A stretch of DNA of 64,000 nucleotides from NCBI RefSeq assembly GCF_030019515.1, contig NZ_JASEEQ010000006.1, positions 124,001 through 188,000 on the forward strand, read 5' to 3'. Positions 9,254-21,454 of the stretch are shown here, piece after piece. Source of the stretch: Nocardioides sp. GTDB taxonomy: Bacteria > Actinomycetota > Actinomycetes > Propionibacteriales > Nocardioidaceae. The position numbers and the translations under genes were made by a program. The notes under the pieces are model-generated. The model saw only the letters and a list, made by a program, of their open reading frames with translations. It made no database searches and was not told where the DNA came from. Position 1 is the first letter of the stretch. Every line of letters begins with the position of its first letter.

Positions 9254-10269
9254 CGCTCGCGACCGGCGTCGGCTCCTACCCGGGTGCCGACCAGGCGGCG
9301 TACGACGAGGCGGTCCGCACCGTGCTCGGCGCGCTGGCCGGCGACGCCGGCCTGCCGCACCTGCCGGAGGTCCCCGGCCGCGGGCCGACCGCCACGCTGA
9401 CCGGTCGTGGGCTGGCCGTGGTCGCCGAGCTCGGCGCCGACCTCCAGCCCGCCGGCTGGCGGCTGACGGGTGGCGGCGACGGCGTCGACCACCGCCGGGC
9501 CCGCAGTCTGCTCTCGCAGGACCTGGACACGCTGGAGGAGCAGGCCGCGGGGGCGCTGCCCCCGGAGGGTGGCTCCTTCAAGATCCAGGTCGCCGGGCCG
9601 TGGACCCTGGCCGCGACCGTCGAGAAGCCCCGCGGCGACAAGGTCCTCAGCGACGCCGGCGCCCGCCGCGAGCTCGCCCAGGCGCTGGCCGAGGGCCTCG
9701 GCGACCACGTGCGCGACGTGCGTCGCCGGCTGCCCGGCGTACAGCGCCTGGTCGTGCAGGTCGACGAGCCCGCCATCGCCGCGGTCCTCGCCGGGAGGGT
9801 CCCGACCGCGTCGGGGTTCGGCCGGCACCGCACCGTCCATCCGCCGGAGGCCTCCGAGGCGCTCGGGTGGGTGCTCGGCGCCGTGGCCGCAGCGGGTGCC
9901 GAGCCGTGGGTGCACACCTGCGCGCCGGACGCCCCGGCGTCGTTGCTGACCGGGGCCGGGGCCCGCGGGCTGTCGGTCGACCTGGCCGTTGCGACGGCCG
10001 CCGACCTCGACGCCCTCGCCGAGGTGCTCGACGCGGGCGGGACGGTGGCGCTCGGCGTCCTGCCGGCCCTGGACCCGCCCACCCCGCCCACCGACGCGGC
10101 GGTCACCGAGTCGGTGCTCCGCTGGCTCGACATGGTCGGCCTCGACCCCGCCGAGGTGGGCGACCGGCTCGTGGTCACCGCCGGCTGCGGGTTCGCCGAC
10201 GCGACCCCGGGATGGGTACGCCGCGCCCTCGGGCTGCTGCGCACCAGCGCGACCAGCCTGTCCGGCTGA
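9250..10269 (+). CDS. Core methionine synthase-like protein (MetE C-terminal domain)
   Basis: The 339-aa protein corresponds to the catalytic TIM-barrel of cobalamin-independent methionine synthase without the N-terminal half. Seen motifs are GVGSYPG at the N-terminus, VQVDEPAI, the zinc-ligand pair H-x-C in WVHTCAP, and the late cysteine in [14 protein letters not shown]. The usual ligand Glu between them appears to be Asp (LSVDLA). Short core-MetE proteins can use other methyl donors than methyl-tetrahydrofolate-glutamates, so the methyl donor is uncertain. ATG 9250 overlaps the mnmA stop by 4 nt, which links it to sulfur metabolism. Confidence 0.85.
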   Translation: MTLATGVGSYPGADQAAYDEAVRTVLGALAGDAGLPHLPEVPGRGPTATLTGRGLAVVAELGADLQPAGWRLTGGGDGVDHRRARSLLSQDLDTLEEQAAGALPPEGGSFKIQVAGPWTLAATVEKPRGDKVLSDAGARRELAQALAEGLGDHVRDVRRRLPGVQRLVVQVDEPAIAAVLAGRVPTASGFGRHRTVHPPEASEALGWVLGAVAAAGAEPWVHTCAPDAPASLLTGAGARGLSVDLAVATAADLDALAEVLDAGGTVALGVLPALDPPTPPTDAAVTESVLRWLDMVGLDPAEVGDRLVVTAGCGFADATPGWVRRALGLLRTSATSLSG

Positions 10270-10319
10270 GCCGCTGCGACCGCTGCATCACCTCCTCCGG
10301 GGACGGGTACCGGCGGGTC

Positions 10320-10856
10320 ATGAGCGACCTGACCGGCAAGACCGTGGCCATCATCGCGACCGACTTCTTCGAGGAGGCCGAGCTCGTCGGGCCGCGGGAC
10401 GCGCTGCGCGACGCGGGCGCGACGGTCCGCGTCTACTCCACCGGCACCGACCCGATCCAGGGCGTCGAGGGGGACACCACGCCGACCCGGAAGGTCGAGG
10501 TGGACGGCACGCTGGACGACCTGGACGTCGGCTCCGTGGCCGCCGTCGTCGTTCCCGGCGGCACCGTCAACGCCGACCGGCTCCGCACCGAGCCGCGCGC
10601 CCAGGACATCGTCCGGCAGGCGATGGAGGACCGGCTGCCACTGGCGGTGATCTGCCACGGCCCGTGGCTGCTGGTCTCGGCCGGGCTGGCCCGCGGCCGG
10701 CGGCTGACCAGCTACCCCAGCCTCGCCGACGACGTCCGCAACGCGGGTGGCACCTGGACCGACGAGGAGGTCGTCGTCGACGGCACCCTGATCACCAGCC
10801 GCAGCCCCGAGGACCTGCCGGCGTTCGTCAAGGCCCTGCAGGACGCACTCTCGTGA
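10320..10856 (+). CDS. DJ-1/PfpI family protein (type 1 glutamine amidotransferase fold)
   Basis: The 178-aa protein has the PfpI pattern: an N-terminal strand and acidic active-site residue (IATDFFEEAEL), VVVPGGTVNAD in the middle, and the nucleophile elbow AVICHGPWLL with Cys-His near residues 106-107. The C-terminal LITSRSPEDLPAF is also conserved. Family members act as stress-linked deglycases, chaperones or proteases; which applies here cannot be decided. It lies 50 nt after the MetE-like gene and is followed by a strong hairpin, so it closes this gene run. Confidence 0.92.
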   Translation: MSDLTGKTVAIIATDFFEEAELVGPRDALRDAGATVRVYSTGTDPIQGVEGDTTPTRKVEVDGTLDDLDVGSVAAVVVPGGTVNADRLRTEPRAQDIVRQAMEDRLPLAVICHGPWLLVSAGLARGRRLTSYPSLADDVRNAGGTWTDEEVVVDGTLITSRSPEDLPAFVKALQDALS

Positions 10857-10889
10857 TCTGCTGACGGCCGCCGGACAGGCGCTCGACGC

Positions 10890-10930
10890 GACGGTGCCCC
10901 ACCCCCGACCTGCGGGGATGGGGCACCGTC
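10890..10930. terminator. Bidirectional hairpin terminator
   Basis: A 12-bp perfect stem (gacggtgcccca/tggggcaccgtc), extended by C4/G4 with one bulge, lies between the convergent PfpI and MFS genes. It is symmetrical and can serve both directions; no long T-run is present. Confidence 0.75.
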
Positions 10931-10958
10931 TTCGCCACTCCTTGGGAGAGGGGACGCG

Positions 10959-12550
10959 TCAGCCCACGTGCACGGGGGCCTCGGGTCCGTCGGTGGCGAG
11001 CTCCTGGTGCTTGACGTTGAGGAACGCCCACGTCACCAGGGAGGCCAGCAGCATCAGGCCCGCGCCCAGCAGGAACGCGTCGGTCGCGCCCTCGGTGAAG
11101 ATCTGGACGCCGGCGACCTGCTGGAGGATCCCCGCCTGGGCCGGGTCGAGCCCGGCGGCCGCCTGCGCGATCTTCGGGAACAGGTCGACCGACCGGTCGT
11201 CCATGGTCTGGGTGGCGATGGTGCCCAGCAGCGAGAGGCCGAGCGCACCGCCCACCTGCTGCATCGTGTTCAGCACGCCGGACCCGATCCCCGCGTCCTC
11301 GACCCGCAGGTGGTGCACCGCCGTCAGCGTCAGCGGCACGAACACCAGTCCCATGCCGAAGGACATCATCAAGATGAACGGCAGCAGGTCGGTGGCGTAG
11401 CTGCCCTGCACGTCGGTCACCGGGAACGACGTGTCGTACGGGAGCCGGGAGAACCCGAGCAGTGCGCCCGCCGACAGCAACGTGCCGACGCCGGCCAGGA
11501 ACCGCGGGTCCACCCGGTTGATCAGGTTCGAGGAGATGCCGGCGGCGGCCATCAGGCCGAAGACGAACGGCAGGAACGCCACACCGGCCTTGATCGGGCT
11601 GTAGCCCATCACGGTCTGGATGTACTGGCTGAGGTAGAAGAACATCGCGAACATGGCCGCCGGCGCGAAGAACATCGCGACGAAGCTGGCCGCCCGGGTG
11701 CGGTTCGTGAACACCCGCACCGGGAGCAGCGGGTGCTCCACCCGGCGCTCCAGGGTCAGGAAGATCCCGATCAGCGCGACGCCGGCCACCAGGGTGGCGA
11801 CCGTGATGCTGTCGCCCCAGCCGTCGGTGCCCGCGCGGCTGATGCCGTAGACGAGGCCGAGCACGCCGAGGGTGCCGGTGACGGCGCCGGGCAGGTCGAG
11901 CTCGCCGGGGTGGATCTCGGACTCGGGCAGGAAGCGCGGCGCCAGCATCGCCGTGGCCACGCCGATCGGGGCGTTGATCAGCAGCGTGAGGCGCCAGCCC
12001 TCGACGTCCATGCCGAGGAAGCTGTCCATGCCGGTCAGCCAGCCGCCGAGCAGCAGGCCCACGGCCGCGCCGACACCGGACATGGCGGCGTACACGCCGA
12101 AGGCGCGGTTGCGTGCCGGGCCGGCCGGGAACGTGGTGGCGATCAGCGCGAGGGCCGCCGGGGAGGCGAGCGCCGCGCCGAGGCCCTGCAGGCCACGGGC
12201 GGCCAGCAGCAGCGGCTCGTTGGTGGCGAGGCCGCCGAGCAGGGACGCGATCCCGAAGACGATCAGGCCGAGCATGAAGACCCGGCGCCGACCGTAGAGG
12301 TCGCCGAGACGGCCGCCCAGCAGCAGCAGGCTGCCGAAGGCGAGGGCGTAGCCGGTCACCACCCAGCGCAGGTTCGCGTCGGAGATGCCCAGGTCACCCT
12401 GGATGTAGGGGAGGGCGATGTTCACGATGGTGCCGTCGAGCACCACCATCAGCTGCGCCACCGAGATGAGCACGAGGGCCCATCCCAGGTGGCGGTTCGT
12501 TCCGGGCGGCGCGGTGGTCTCCGCGCTCTCGGTGCTGGTGACTTCGGTCA

Positions 12551-12551
<1 letters not shown>
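10959..12551 (-). CDS. DHA2-family MFS drug exporter (EmrB/QacA type)
   Basis: This 530-aa proton-driven exporter has 14 predicted membrane spans. Motif D1 reads LDGTIVNIALPYIQ (residues 39-52) and motif A reads GGRLGDLYGRRRVF (residues 80-93). The cytoplasmic tail is short. It probably extrudes hydrophobic or cationic toxic compounds. The ATG overlaps the TGA of the upstream tetR gene by 1 nt (TGATG), so the two are translated together and share the promoter that holds a palindromic operator at 13226-13252. Substrates cannot be predicted. Confidence 0.94.
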
Positions 12552-15554
<3,003 letters not shown>

Positions 15555-15650
15555 ACCCTGGGGTCGGGACGTACGCCTCTCGTGACGTAGGTCTCATCGG
15601 CCCATGCTCGGTGCCATCGGATCGTTCGGTCTCAGGCAGGGGAGGTCGTC

Positions 15651-15953
15651 ATGGTGGTGATCGCGTTCATGGTGGTCGGAGGGATCGTGGTGGCGACCAT
15701 CGCCGCCTTCGCCCTCCTCCGCGGCTTCGGCCTGGAGGTCAGCCGCACCGAGGCCGAGCTGCACGAGCCCGGCTCGCACTCCGAGTCGTTCCCGGTCCCG
15801 CCGGGCCGCGACCCGGCCGTGCTGATGGGCATCCTGCGGGGCGCCGGCTTCGTCGCCGTCGAGGAGACGCCGGACCGGCTGCTGGTCGGCTGCCCCCGCC
15901 CGGGCGACGCCGAGCGGGCCCGGCACCTGCTCGACCACGCGTACCAGCCCTAG
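15651..15953 (+). CDS. Small single-span membrane protein, unknown function
   Basis: The 100-aa protein has a strong ribosome site (GGAGG, 5 nt before the ATG). One N-terminal membrane span (about residues 2-25) leads to a soluble tail of about 75 residues with a Cys in LLVGCPRPGDAERARHLL. The tail reads like a small alpha/beta module (VLMGILRGAGFVAVEE) that could sit on the cytoplasmic or outer face. I recognise no family. It stands alone between ligA and a convergent gene. Confidence 0.7.
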   Translation: MVVIAFMVVGGIVVATIAAFALLRGFGLEVSRTEAELHEPGSHSESFPVPPGRDPAVLMGILRGAGFVAVEETPDRLLVGCPRPGDAERARHLLDHAYQP

Positions 15954-15967
15954 CCGGGGCATCGCCA

Positions 15968-15990
15968 TCGACCGCTCCTCGAGCGGTCGA
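15968..15990. terminator. Stem-loop between convergent genes
   Basis: A perfect 10-bp inverted repeat (tcgaccgctc/gagcggtcga) with a 3-nt loop lies 15 nt after the small membrane protein gene and opposite the end of the SufS-like gene. Confidence 0.6.
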
Positions 15991-16046
15991 CTGGTAGGAC
16001 GCCGTGAGGGGGCGATCGGTCGGGTGGCCGACGGCCCGAGCGGAGA

Positions 16047-17438
16047 CTACGCGCAGGCGGCCCCGGCGCCGGTCTCGGTGACCCACGCCGGCAGCGGGCG
16101 CGGGTCCGGGCACGGCCGGCCGTCGGCGTCGTACGTCCAGGCCGGTCCGTCCGCGACGAGCTGGGCGATCCCGCCGATCAGGCGGTCGACGTCCGCGGTG
16201 GTGGAGCCCAGGCCCAGGCTCGCCCGGACCGCGGTCCGGCCGCCGTTGAGCCGTGCCAGCAGCGGGTGGGCGCAGAACCGTCCGTCGCGGACCCCGACGC
16301 CGTGCTCGGCGGAGAGGTACTGGGCGACCAGCTCCGCGGTGTGACCCGGCACCGTGAACGTGACCACGCCGATCGCCTCGACCTCGCCGCGCCACAGCTG
16401 CAAGGTGGGCACCTCGAGGAACCCGAGCGCGCAGAGCAGCCGGTCGCGCAGGCGCTCCTCGTGGATCCGGAGCTCGCTGTCGGGGAGGGCGGCGATCGCC
16501 TCGCAGGCCGCGGCCAGGGCGACCGCGCCGACCACGTTGGGGGTGCCGGCCTCGTGCCGGGCCGGGGTGTCGGCCCACGACGTCGCGCCCAGGGTGACCG
16601 CGCGGACCGCGCCGCCGCCGGCCAGGTACGGCGGGGCCGCGTCGAGCCAGTCGCGGCGGCCGACGAGCACGCCGGCGCCGTACGGCGCGTAGAGCTTGTG
16701 CCCGGAGAACGCGAGGTAGTCGATGCCCAGCCGCTCCAGGTGCACCCGGTGGTGGGGGACCAGCTGGGCGCCGTCGACCGCGATCCGCGCGCCGTGGCGG
16801 TGGGCGATCTCGACCAGGTCCGCGAGCGGCAGGATCTCACCGGTCACGTTCGAGGCGCCGGTGACGGCGAGCAGCGCGGTGGGCGCGCGGTGCAGCTCGG
16901 CCTCGACCGCCGCGAGCGTGCCCGCGACCGACTCCCGGGCGGTGACCGCGCGGGCGCGCCCGCCCAGGCGCTGCCACGGCAGCAGGTTGGCGTGGTGCTC
17001 GACGTCGAGGTGGACGACGTCGCCGGGGACGGCGGTGGCGAGCAGGTTCAGCGCGTCGGTGGTGTTGCGGACGATCTGCACGACGTCGTCGTCGCGGGCG
17101 CCGACGAACGCGCCGATGGTGCGGCGAGCCGTCTCGTACGCCGCGGTGCTGACCGCCGACGCGTAGCCGGCACCGCGGTGCACGCTGGAGTAGTACGGCA
17201 GGAACTCCGCGACGCGGTCGGCCACGGACTGCAGCGCGGGCGCGCTGGCCGCGATGTCGAGGTTCGCGTAGCGGACTGCTCCGCCGGTCACCAGCGGCAC
17301 CTGCTCGTCGGCCCCGACCAGCGCCGCGAGCGGCCGGCGTCGCGCTGCGCTGCGAGGGTCGGTGCGGGAGCCGGTGCGGCCGGTCGTGGGGTTGTCGGTG
17401 CTGGGGTCGTCGGTGCTGGGGTTGTCGATGCTGGGCAT
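16047..17438 (-). CDS. SufS-like cysteine desulfurase / class V aminotransferase
   Basis: The 463-aa PLP enzyme resembles the SufS/CsdA branch: NLDIAASAPALQ at the substrate loop, DVEHHANLLPWQ and VDGAQLVPH. The PLP lysine is in AFSGHKLYAPYGAGVL near residue 235. The family persulfide cysteine is not obvious; a candidate is the Cys in GRFCAHPL. It may therefore act on selenocysteine, cysteine or a related sulfur amino acid. The first 20 residues are a low-complexity PSTDN repeat from a 15-bp DNA repeat. The gene is preceded by a SAM-IV riboswitch, which ties it to methionine/sulfur metabolism and predicts shut-off at high SAM. Confidence 0.88.
   Translation of the reverse strand: MPSIDNPSTDDPSTDNPTTGRTGSRTDPRSAARRRPLAALVGADEQVPLVTGGAVRYANLDIAASAPALQSVADRVAEFLPYYSSVHRGAGYASAVSTAAYETARRTIGAFVGARDDDVVQIVRNTTDALNLLATAVPGDVVHLDVEHHANLLPWQRLGGRARAVTARESVAGTLAAVEAELHRAPTALLAVTGASNVTGEILPLADLVEIAHRHGARIAVDGAQLVPHHRVHLERLGIDYLAFSGHKLYAPYGAGVLVGRRDWLDAAPPYLAGGGAVRAVTLGATSWADTPARHEAGTPNVVGAVALAAACEAIAALPDSELRIHEERLRDRLLCALGFLEVPTLQLWRGEVEAIGVVTFTVPGHTAELVAQYLSAEHGVGVRDGRFCAHPLLARLNGGRTAVRASLGLGSTTADVDRLIGGIAQLVADGPAWTYDADGRPCPDPRPLPAWVTETGAGAACA
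17390..17438. repeat. 15-bp tandem repeat inside the SufS-like N-terminus
   Basis: About three units of gttgtcggtgctggg on the plus strand encode a repeated PSTDN/PSTDD peptide at the very start of the minus-strand protein. The stretch precedes the conserved fold and is likely to vary in copy number. Confidence 0.75.
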
Positions 17439-17470
17439 GTCGGCACATCCGTCGGGTCAGGGACCCGCTG

Positions 17471-17590
17471 GGCGAGTCCGCGCTTGCCGGCTGCCCATCG
17501 CAGCCGACCGTGTCCTCACCCGGGGCACCCCACCGCGGAGGAGGGTTGCCGACTGGCCAGCCGGGGCTTCGCACCAGTACTCGTGACGAG
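17471..17590 (-). promoter_or_regulatory. SAM-IV riboswitch
   Basis: Read on the minus strand, this segment carries the conserved SAM-IV core in order. It begins gtcacgagtactgg, then gaagccccggctggc, cggcaaccctcc, ccgcggtggggtgccccggg and tgaggac. The pseudoknot-side hairpin cggctgcgatgggcagccg and gcaagcgcgg end it. This matches the SAM-IV class known from actinomycetes, which binds S-adenosylmethionine. It ends about 30 nt before the SufS-like start codon, so it probably blocks translation when SAM is high. Confidence 0.92.
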
Positions 17591-17646
17591 CCCGAGCCTA
17601 GCGGCCGACGACGGCCCGCCGGCGCGTCTCTCCTAGGATGGACACC

Positions 17647-17946
17647 ATGCCTGAGATCACTCGAGACGAGGTCGCGCACCTGGCGAACCTCGCCCGGATC
17701 GACCTGTCCGATGCCGAGCTCGACCAGCTCGCGCCGCAGCTGAGCGTCATCCTCGAGTCGGTCGCCTCGATCAGCGGCGTCGCGGGCGACGACGTCCCGC
17801 CGACCTCGCACGCGCTGCCGCTGACCAACGTGTTCCGCGAGGACGTCAACACCCCGTGCCTGACCCCGGAGCAGGCCCTCGCCGGCGCGCCGGCCGTCGA
17901 CCAGCAGCGCTTCTCCGTGCCGCGGATCCTGGGGGAGGAGGCCTGA
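17647..17946 (+). CDS. gatC: Glu-tRNA(Gln)/Asp-tRNA(Asn) amidotransferase subunit C
   Basis: GatC is the small clamp subunit of the GatCAB amidotransferase, which converts Glu-tRNA(Gln) (and Asp-tRNA(Asn)) to the amidated forms. The 99-aa sequence has the family pattern [22 protein letters not shown] at the N-terminus and [19 protein letters not shown] in the middle. ATG 17647 gives the usual family start; an ATG 9 nt upstream is also in frame. AGGA lies upstream. Its stop overlaps the gatA start by 1 nt, beginning the compact gatCAB operon. Confidence 0.95.
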   Translation: MPEITRDEVAHLANLARIDLSDAELDQLAPQLSVILESVASISGVAGDDVPPTSHALPLTNVFREDVNTPCLTPEQALAGAPAVDQQRFSVPRILGEEA

Positions 17947-19466
17947 TGTCGATCACCCGCCGTACCGCGGCCGAGATCGCCGACGCGCTCGCCGCCGGTG
18001 AGACCACCTCGGTCGAGATCACCCGGGCTCATATCGACCGGATCGCCCAGGTCGACGGCGCCGTGCACGCGTTCCTCCACGTCGACGCCGCGGGGGCGCT
18101 CGAGCAGGCCGCCGCGTCCGACGCCCGGCGGGCGGAGGGCAGGACGCTCTCCCCGCTCGACGGCGTCCCGATCGCGGTCAAGGACGTGCTCGCCACCGAG
18201 GGCCTGCCGACCACCTGCGGCTCCAAGATCCTCGAGGGCTGGGTCCCGCCGTACGACGCGACCGTGGTGCGCCGGCTCCGTGAGGCCGGGCTGCCGATCC
18301 TCGGCAAGACCAACATGGACGAGTTCGCGATGGGCTCCTCGACCGAGCACTCGGCGTACGGCCCCACACACAACCCGTGGGACCTCGACCGGATCCCCGG
18401 TGGCTCCGGCGGCGGCTCCGCGGCAGCCGTCGCGGCGTTCGAGGCGCCGCTCGCGCTCGGCACCGACACCGGCGGCTCGATCCGCCAGCCCGGCGCCGTC
18501 ACCGGCACGGTCGGGCACAAGCCGACGTACGGCGGCGTGTCCCGCTACGGCCTCGTCGCGCTGGCCAACTCGCTCGACCAGGTCGGCCCGGTCACTCGGA
18601 CCGTCCTCGACTCGGCGCTGCTGCACGAGGTGATCGGCGGCCACGACCCGCTCGACTCCACGAGCGTCGACCAGCCGCTCCCGTCGCTGGTCGAGGCGGC
18701 TCGGCGCGGTGCCTCCGGTGACCTCACCGGTCTGCGGGTCGGCGTGATCACCGAGCTCTCGGGAGACGGCTGGCAGCCCGGCGTGATGGCACGGTTCCAG
18801 GAGTCGGTCGACCTGCTGGTCAAGGCCGGCGCCGAGGTCGTCGAGGTGTCCTGCCCGACGTTCGTGCACGCCCTGGCGACCTACTACCTGATCCTGCCGG
18901 CCGAGGCCTCGAGCAACCTCGCGAAGTTCGACGCGATGCGCTACGGCCTGCGGGTCTGGCCCGAGGGCCGCCCCGACGCGAGCGCCGAGGAGGTGATGCG
19001 CGCGACCCGCGACGCCGGATTCGGTGACGAGGTGAAGCGCCGGATCATCCTCGGCACCTACGCGCTGTCCAGCGGCTACTACGACGCGTACTACGGCCAG
19101 GCGCAGAAGGTGCGCACGCTGATCTCGCGCGACTTCGACGCGGCGTTCGCGAAGGCCGACGTCCTGGTCTCGCCGACCGCCCCGACGACGGCGTTCCGCC
19201 TCGGCGAGAAGCTCGACGACCCGATCGCGATGTACCTCAACGACCTCGCGACGATCCCGGCCAACCTCGCCGGCGTGCCCGGCATCTCGGTGCCCAGCGG
19301 CCTCGCCGACGAGGACGGGCTGCCCGCGGGCTTCCAGATCCTGGCGCCGGCGCTGGCCGACGACCGCTGCTACCGGGTCGGCGCCGCCCTCGAGGCGCTG
19401 TTGCACGACCAGTGGGGCGGATCCCTGCTCGACAAGGCTCCCGCTCTGGAAGGAGCACGTCCGTGA
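17946..19466 (+). CDS. gatA: Glu-tRNA(Gln) amidotransferase subunit A
   Basis: GatA is the amidase subunit that releases ammonia from glutamine. In 506 aa the Ser-cisSer-Lys triad is visible: Lys in [10 protein letters not shown] near residue 78, cis-Ser in GGSGGGSAA near 153, and the nucleophile Ser in [11 protein letters not shown] near 178. The ribosome site GGGGGAGGAG lies within the end of gatC, and TGATG couples the two genes. It overlaps gatB by 4 nt. Length and motifs are normal. Confidence 0.97.
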   Translation: MSITRRTAAEIADALAAGETTSVEITRAHIDRIAQVDGAVHAFLHVDAAGALEQAAASDARRAEGRTLSPLDGVPIAVKDVLATEGLPTTCGSKILEGWVPPYDATVVRRLREAGLPILGKTNMDEFAMGSSTEHSAYGPTHNPWDLDRIPGGSGGGSAAAVAAFEAPLALGTDTGGSIRQPGAVTGTVGHKPTYGGVSRYGLVALANSLDQVGPVTRTVLDSALLHEVIGGHDPLDSTSVDQPLPSLVEAARRGASGDLTGLRVGVITELSGDGWQPGVMARFQESVDLLVKAGAEVVEVSCPTFVHALATYYLILPAEASSNLAKFDAMRYGLRVWPEGRPDASAEEVMRATRDAGFGDEVKRRIILGTYALSSGYYDAYYGQAQKVRTLISRDFDAAFAKADVLVSPTAPTTAFRLGEKLDDPIAMYLNDLATIPANLAGVPGISVPSGLADEDGLPAGFQILAPALADDRCYRVGAALEALLHDQWGGSLLDKAPALEGARP

Positions 19467-20971
19467 CCGAGACCCTCGTCGCCTTCGACGACGTCCTGGC
19501 GTCCTACGACCCGGCGATGGGCCTGGAGGTCCACGTCGAGCTCAACACCAGGTCGAAGATGTTCTGCGGCTGCCCGACGGAGTTCGGCGCCGAGCCGAAC
19601 ACCCAGGTCTGCCCGACCTGCCTGGGCCTGCCCGGCGCGATGCCGGTGGTCAACGGCAAGGCCGTGGAGGCGGCGATCCGGATCGGCCTGGCGCTGAACT
19701 GCGAGATCGCGGAGTGGTGCCGGTTCGCGCGGAAGAACTACTTCTACCCGGACATGCCGAAGAACTTCCAGACCTCGCAGTACGACGAGCCCATTGCTTT
19801 CGAGGGCTACATGGACGTGACAGTGCCGACCGAGGAGGGCGACGGCGAGACGTTCCGGGTCGAGATCGAGCGCGCCCACATGGAGGAGGACACCGGCAAG
19901 TCCCTGCACGTCGGCGGCGCGACCGGTCGCATCCACGGCGCCGACCACTCGCTGGTCGACTACAACCGGGCCGGCATCCCGCTGATCGAGATCGTCACCA
20001 AGCCGATCGTCGGGGCGGGGGAGAAGGCGCCGCTGGTGGCCCGTGCGTACGTCGCCCAGCTGCGCGACCTGATCATCGCCCTGGGCGTCTCCGACGCGCG
20101 CATGGACCAGGGGTCGATCCGCGCCGATGTGAACCTCTCGCTCTCGCCCAAGGGCTCGGGGACGCTCGGCACCCGCACCGAGACCAAGAACGTCAACTCG
20201 CTGCGGTCGGTCGAGCGGGCGGTCCGCTACGAGATGTCCCGCCACGCCGGCGTCCTGGATGCGGGGCGGTCCATCCTCCAGGAGACCCGGCACTGGCACG
20301 AGGACACCGGCGTGACCACCAGCGGCCGGGAGAAGTCCGACGCCGAGGACTACCGCTACTTCCCCGAGCCCGACCTGGTGCCGGTCGCACCGACCCGGGC
20401 CTGGGTGGAGGAGCTGCGCACGACGCTGCCCGAGAACCCGACCCAGAAGCGCGCCCGGCTGCAGGCCGAGTGGGGGTTCTCCGACCTCGAGATGCGCGAC
20501 ACCGTCGGTGCCGGTGCCCTGCTGATCGTCGAGGAGACGATCTCCGCGGGCGCGTCGCCCCAGGCCGCCCGCAAGTGGTGGCTCGGCGAGATGGCGCGCC
20601 GCGCCAACGAGGCCGGCGTCGAGGTCGGCGAGCTCGGCGTCACGCCGGTCGACGTAGCTCGGGTCCAGGTGCTGGTCGACGAGGGCAAGCTCAACGACAA
20701 GCTCGCGCGCCAGGTCCTCGACGGTCTGCTCGCGGGCGAGGGCAGCCCCGACGAGATCGTGGCCGCCCGCGGCCTGGCGATCGTCTCCGACGAGGGCGCG
20801 CTGTCCGCGGCCGTGGACAACGCGATCGCCGCCAACCCGGACGTGGCCGACAAGATCCGCGACGGCAAGGTCGCCGCCGCCGGCGCCCTGATCGGCGCGG
20901 TGATGAAGGAGATGCGCGGCCAGGCCGACGCCGCCCGGGTCCGCGAGCTGATCCTCGAGAAGCTCAACTAG
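19463..20971 (+). CDS. gatB: Glu-tRNA(Gln) amidotransferase subunit B
   Basis: GatB carries the kinase-like site that phosphorylates the tRNA-bound Glu and binds tRNA. The 502-aa protein has the N-terminal cradle [16 protein letters not shown] and a zinc-binding Cys set (C-G-C near residue 37, CPTCLGLPG near 55). It also has [13 protein letters not shown] and a C-terminal helical/YqeY-like tail. The GTG start is preceded by AAGGAG inside gatA and overlaps its stop. After the stop lies a 32-bp tandem repeat array with no obvious terminator. Confidence 0.97.
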   Translation: MTETLVAFDDVLASYDPAMGLEVHVELNTRSKMFCGCPTEFGAEPNTQVCPTCLGLPGAMPVVNGKAVEAAIRIGLALNCEIAEWCRFARKNYFYPDMPKNFQTSQYDEPIAFEGYMDVTVPTEEGDGETFRVEIERAHMEEDTGKSLHVGGATGRIHGADHSLVDYNRAGIPLIEIVTKPIVGAGEKAPLVARAYVAQLRDLIIALGVSDARMDQGSIRADVNLSLSPKGSGTLGTRTETKNVNSLRSVERAVRYEMSRHAGVLDAGRSILQETRHWHEDTGVTTSGREKSDAEDYRYFPEPDLVPVAPTRAWVEELRTTLPENPTQKRARLQAEWGFSDLEMRDTVGAGALLIVEETISAGASPQAARKWWLGEMARRANEAGVEVGELGVTPVDVARVQVLVDEGKLNDKLARQVLDGLLAGEGSPDEIVAARGLAIVSDEGALSAAVDNAIAANPDVADKIRDGKVAAAGALIGAVMKEMRGQADAARVRELILEKLN

Positions 20972-20973
20972 CG

Positions 20974-21131
20974 CGAGTCGGCGCATCTTGCCCGCTCAGG
21001 TGGGTCGAGTCGGCGCGTCTTGCCCGCTCAGGCGGCGCGAGTCGGCGCGTCTTGCCCGCCCGGGTGGCGCGAGTCGGCGCATCTTGCCCGCTCAGGTGGG
21101 TCGAGTCGGCGCGTCTTGCCCGCTTCGCCGG
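20974..21131. repeat. 32-bp tandem repeat array (five units)
   Basis: The phrase cgagtcggcgc starts at 20974, 21006, 21038, 21070 and 21102, an exact 32-bp period. A unit reads cgagtcggcgcatcttgccc followed by gctcaggtgggt, with a few a/g and c/t variants; the fifth unit diverges after about 23 bases. There are no unique spacers between units, so it is not a CRISPR array. It starts 3 nt after the gatB stop and ends before the cobalamin riboswitch promoter. Confidence 0.92.
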
Positions 21132-21225
21132 CCGTGGTGGTGGAGAGCGTGGGCATGTTGCGCCGAGTCGCCGGTGGGCCCGGAGGGGGCGCTGGACCCC
21201 GGATCGGGGTGGGGCCGGAGAGGGA

Positions 21226-21231
21226 TATGCT
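21226..21231 (+). promoter_or_regulatory. Candidate -10 box of the cobalamin operon
   Basis: TATGCT stands out in very GC-rich DNA about 30 nt before the riboswitch core. No good -35 is visible 16-18 nt upstream, so the call rests on the -10 and its position. Confidence 0.4.
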
Positions 21232-21254
21232 GCGCTCGCACAACTCCACATATT

Positions 21255-21366
21255 CATCACGCCCGCAGCGGGGGAAGCCGGTCCGAGTCCGGCGCTGACC
21301 CGCAACCGTAGGCCTCCCGACCAGTCAAGGGTCGGGGGCGAGCCGGAGCACCTGATGCGACGCGTC
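21255..21366 (+). promoter_or_regulatory. Cobalamin (B12) riboswitch
   Basis: The segment holds the conserved corrinoid aptamer signatures: gggggaagccggtccgagtc, then ccggcgctgacccgcaaccg. A variable hairpin (cctcccgacc...gggtcggggg) follows, then the closing agccggagcacctgatgcga. Downstream, hairpin 21426-21445 (tcccgc/gcggga) partly covers the GGGAAGGA ribosome site of the next gene. Ligand binding would therefore be expected to shut translation. The five genes behind it form one overlapping run, so all should be B12-repressed. Confidence 0.92.
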
Positions 21367-21425
21367 CTGATCACACGCTGTCGAGGAAAGCAGCGGGTGG
21401 CCCCCGGGTGATGTACCCGACCGCC

Positions 21426-21449
21426 TCCCGCCTGCCGCAGCGGGAAGGA
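21426..21449 (+). promoter_or_regulatory. Ribosome-site-sequestering hairpin of the B12 riboswitch
   Basis: Stem tcccgc (21426-21431) pairs with gcggga (21440-21445) across an 8-nt loop, and its 3' arm overlaps the GGGAAGGA ribosome site that precedes ATG 21455. This looks like a translational expression platform. Confidence 0.6.
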
Positions 21450-21454
21450 ACACC

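Noticed and set aside
20974..21131. CRISPR array
   Set aside because: The 32-bp units follow each other directly with no unique spacers, and no cas genes are present.
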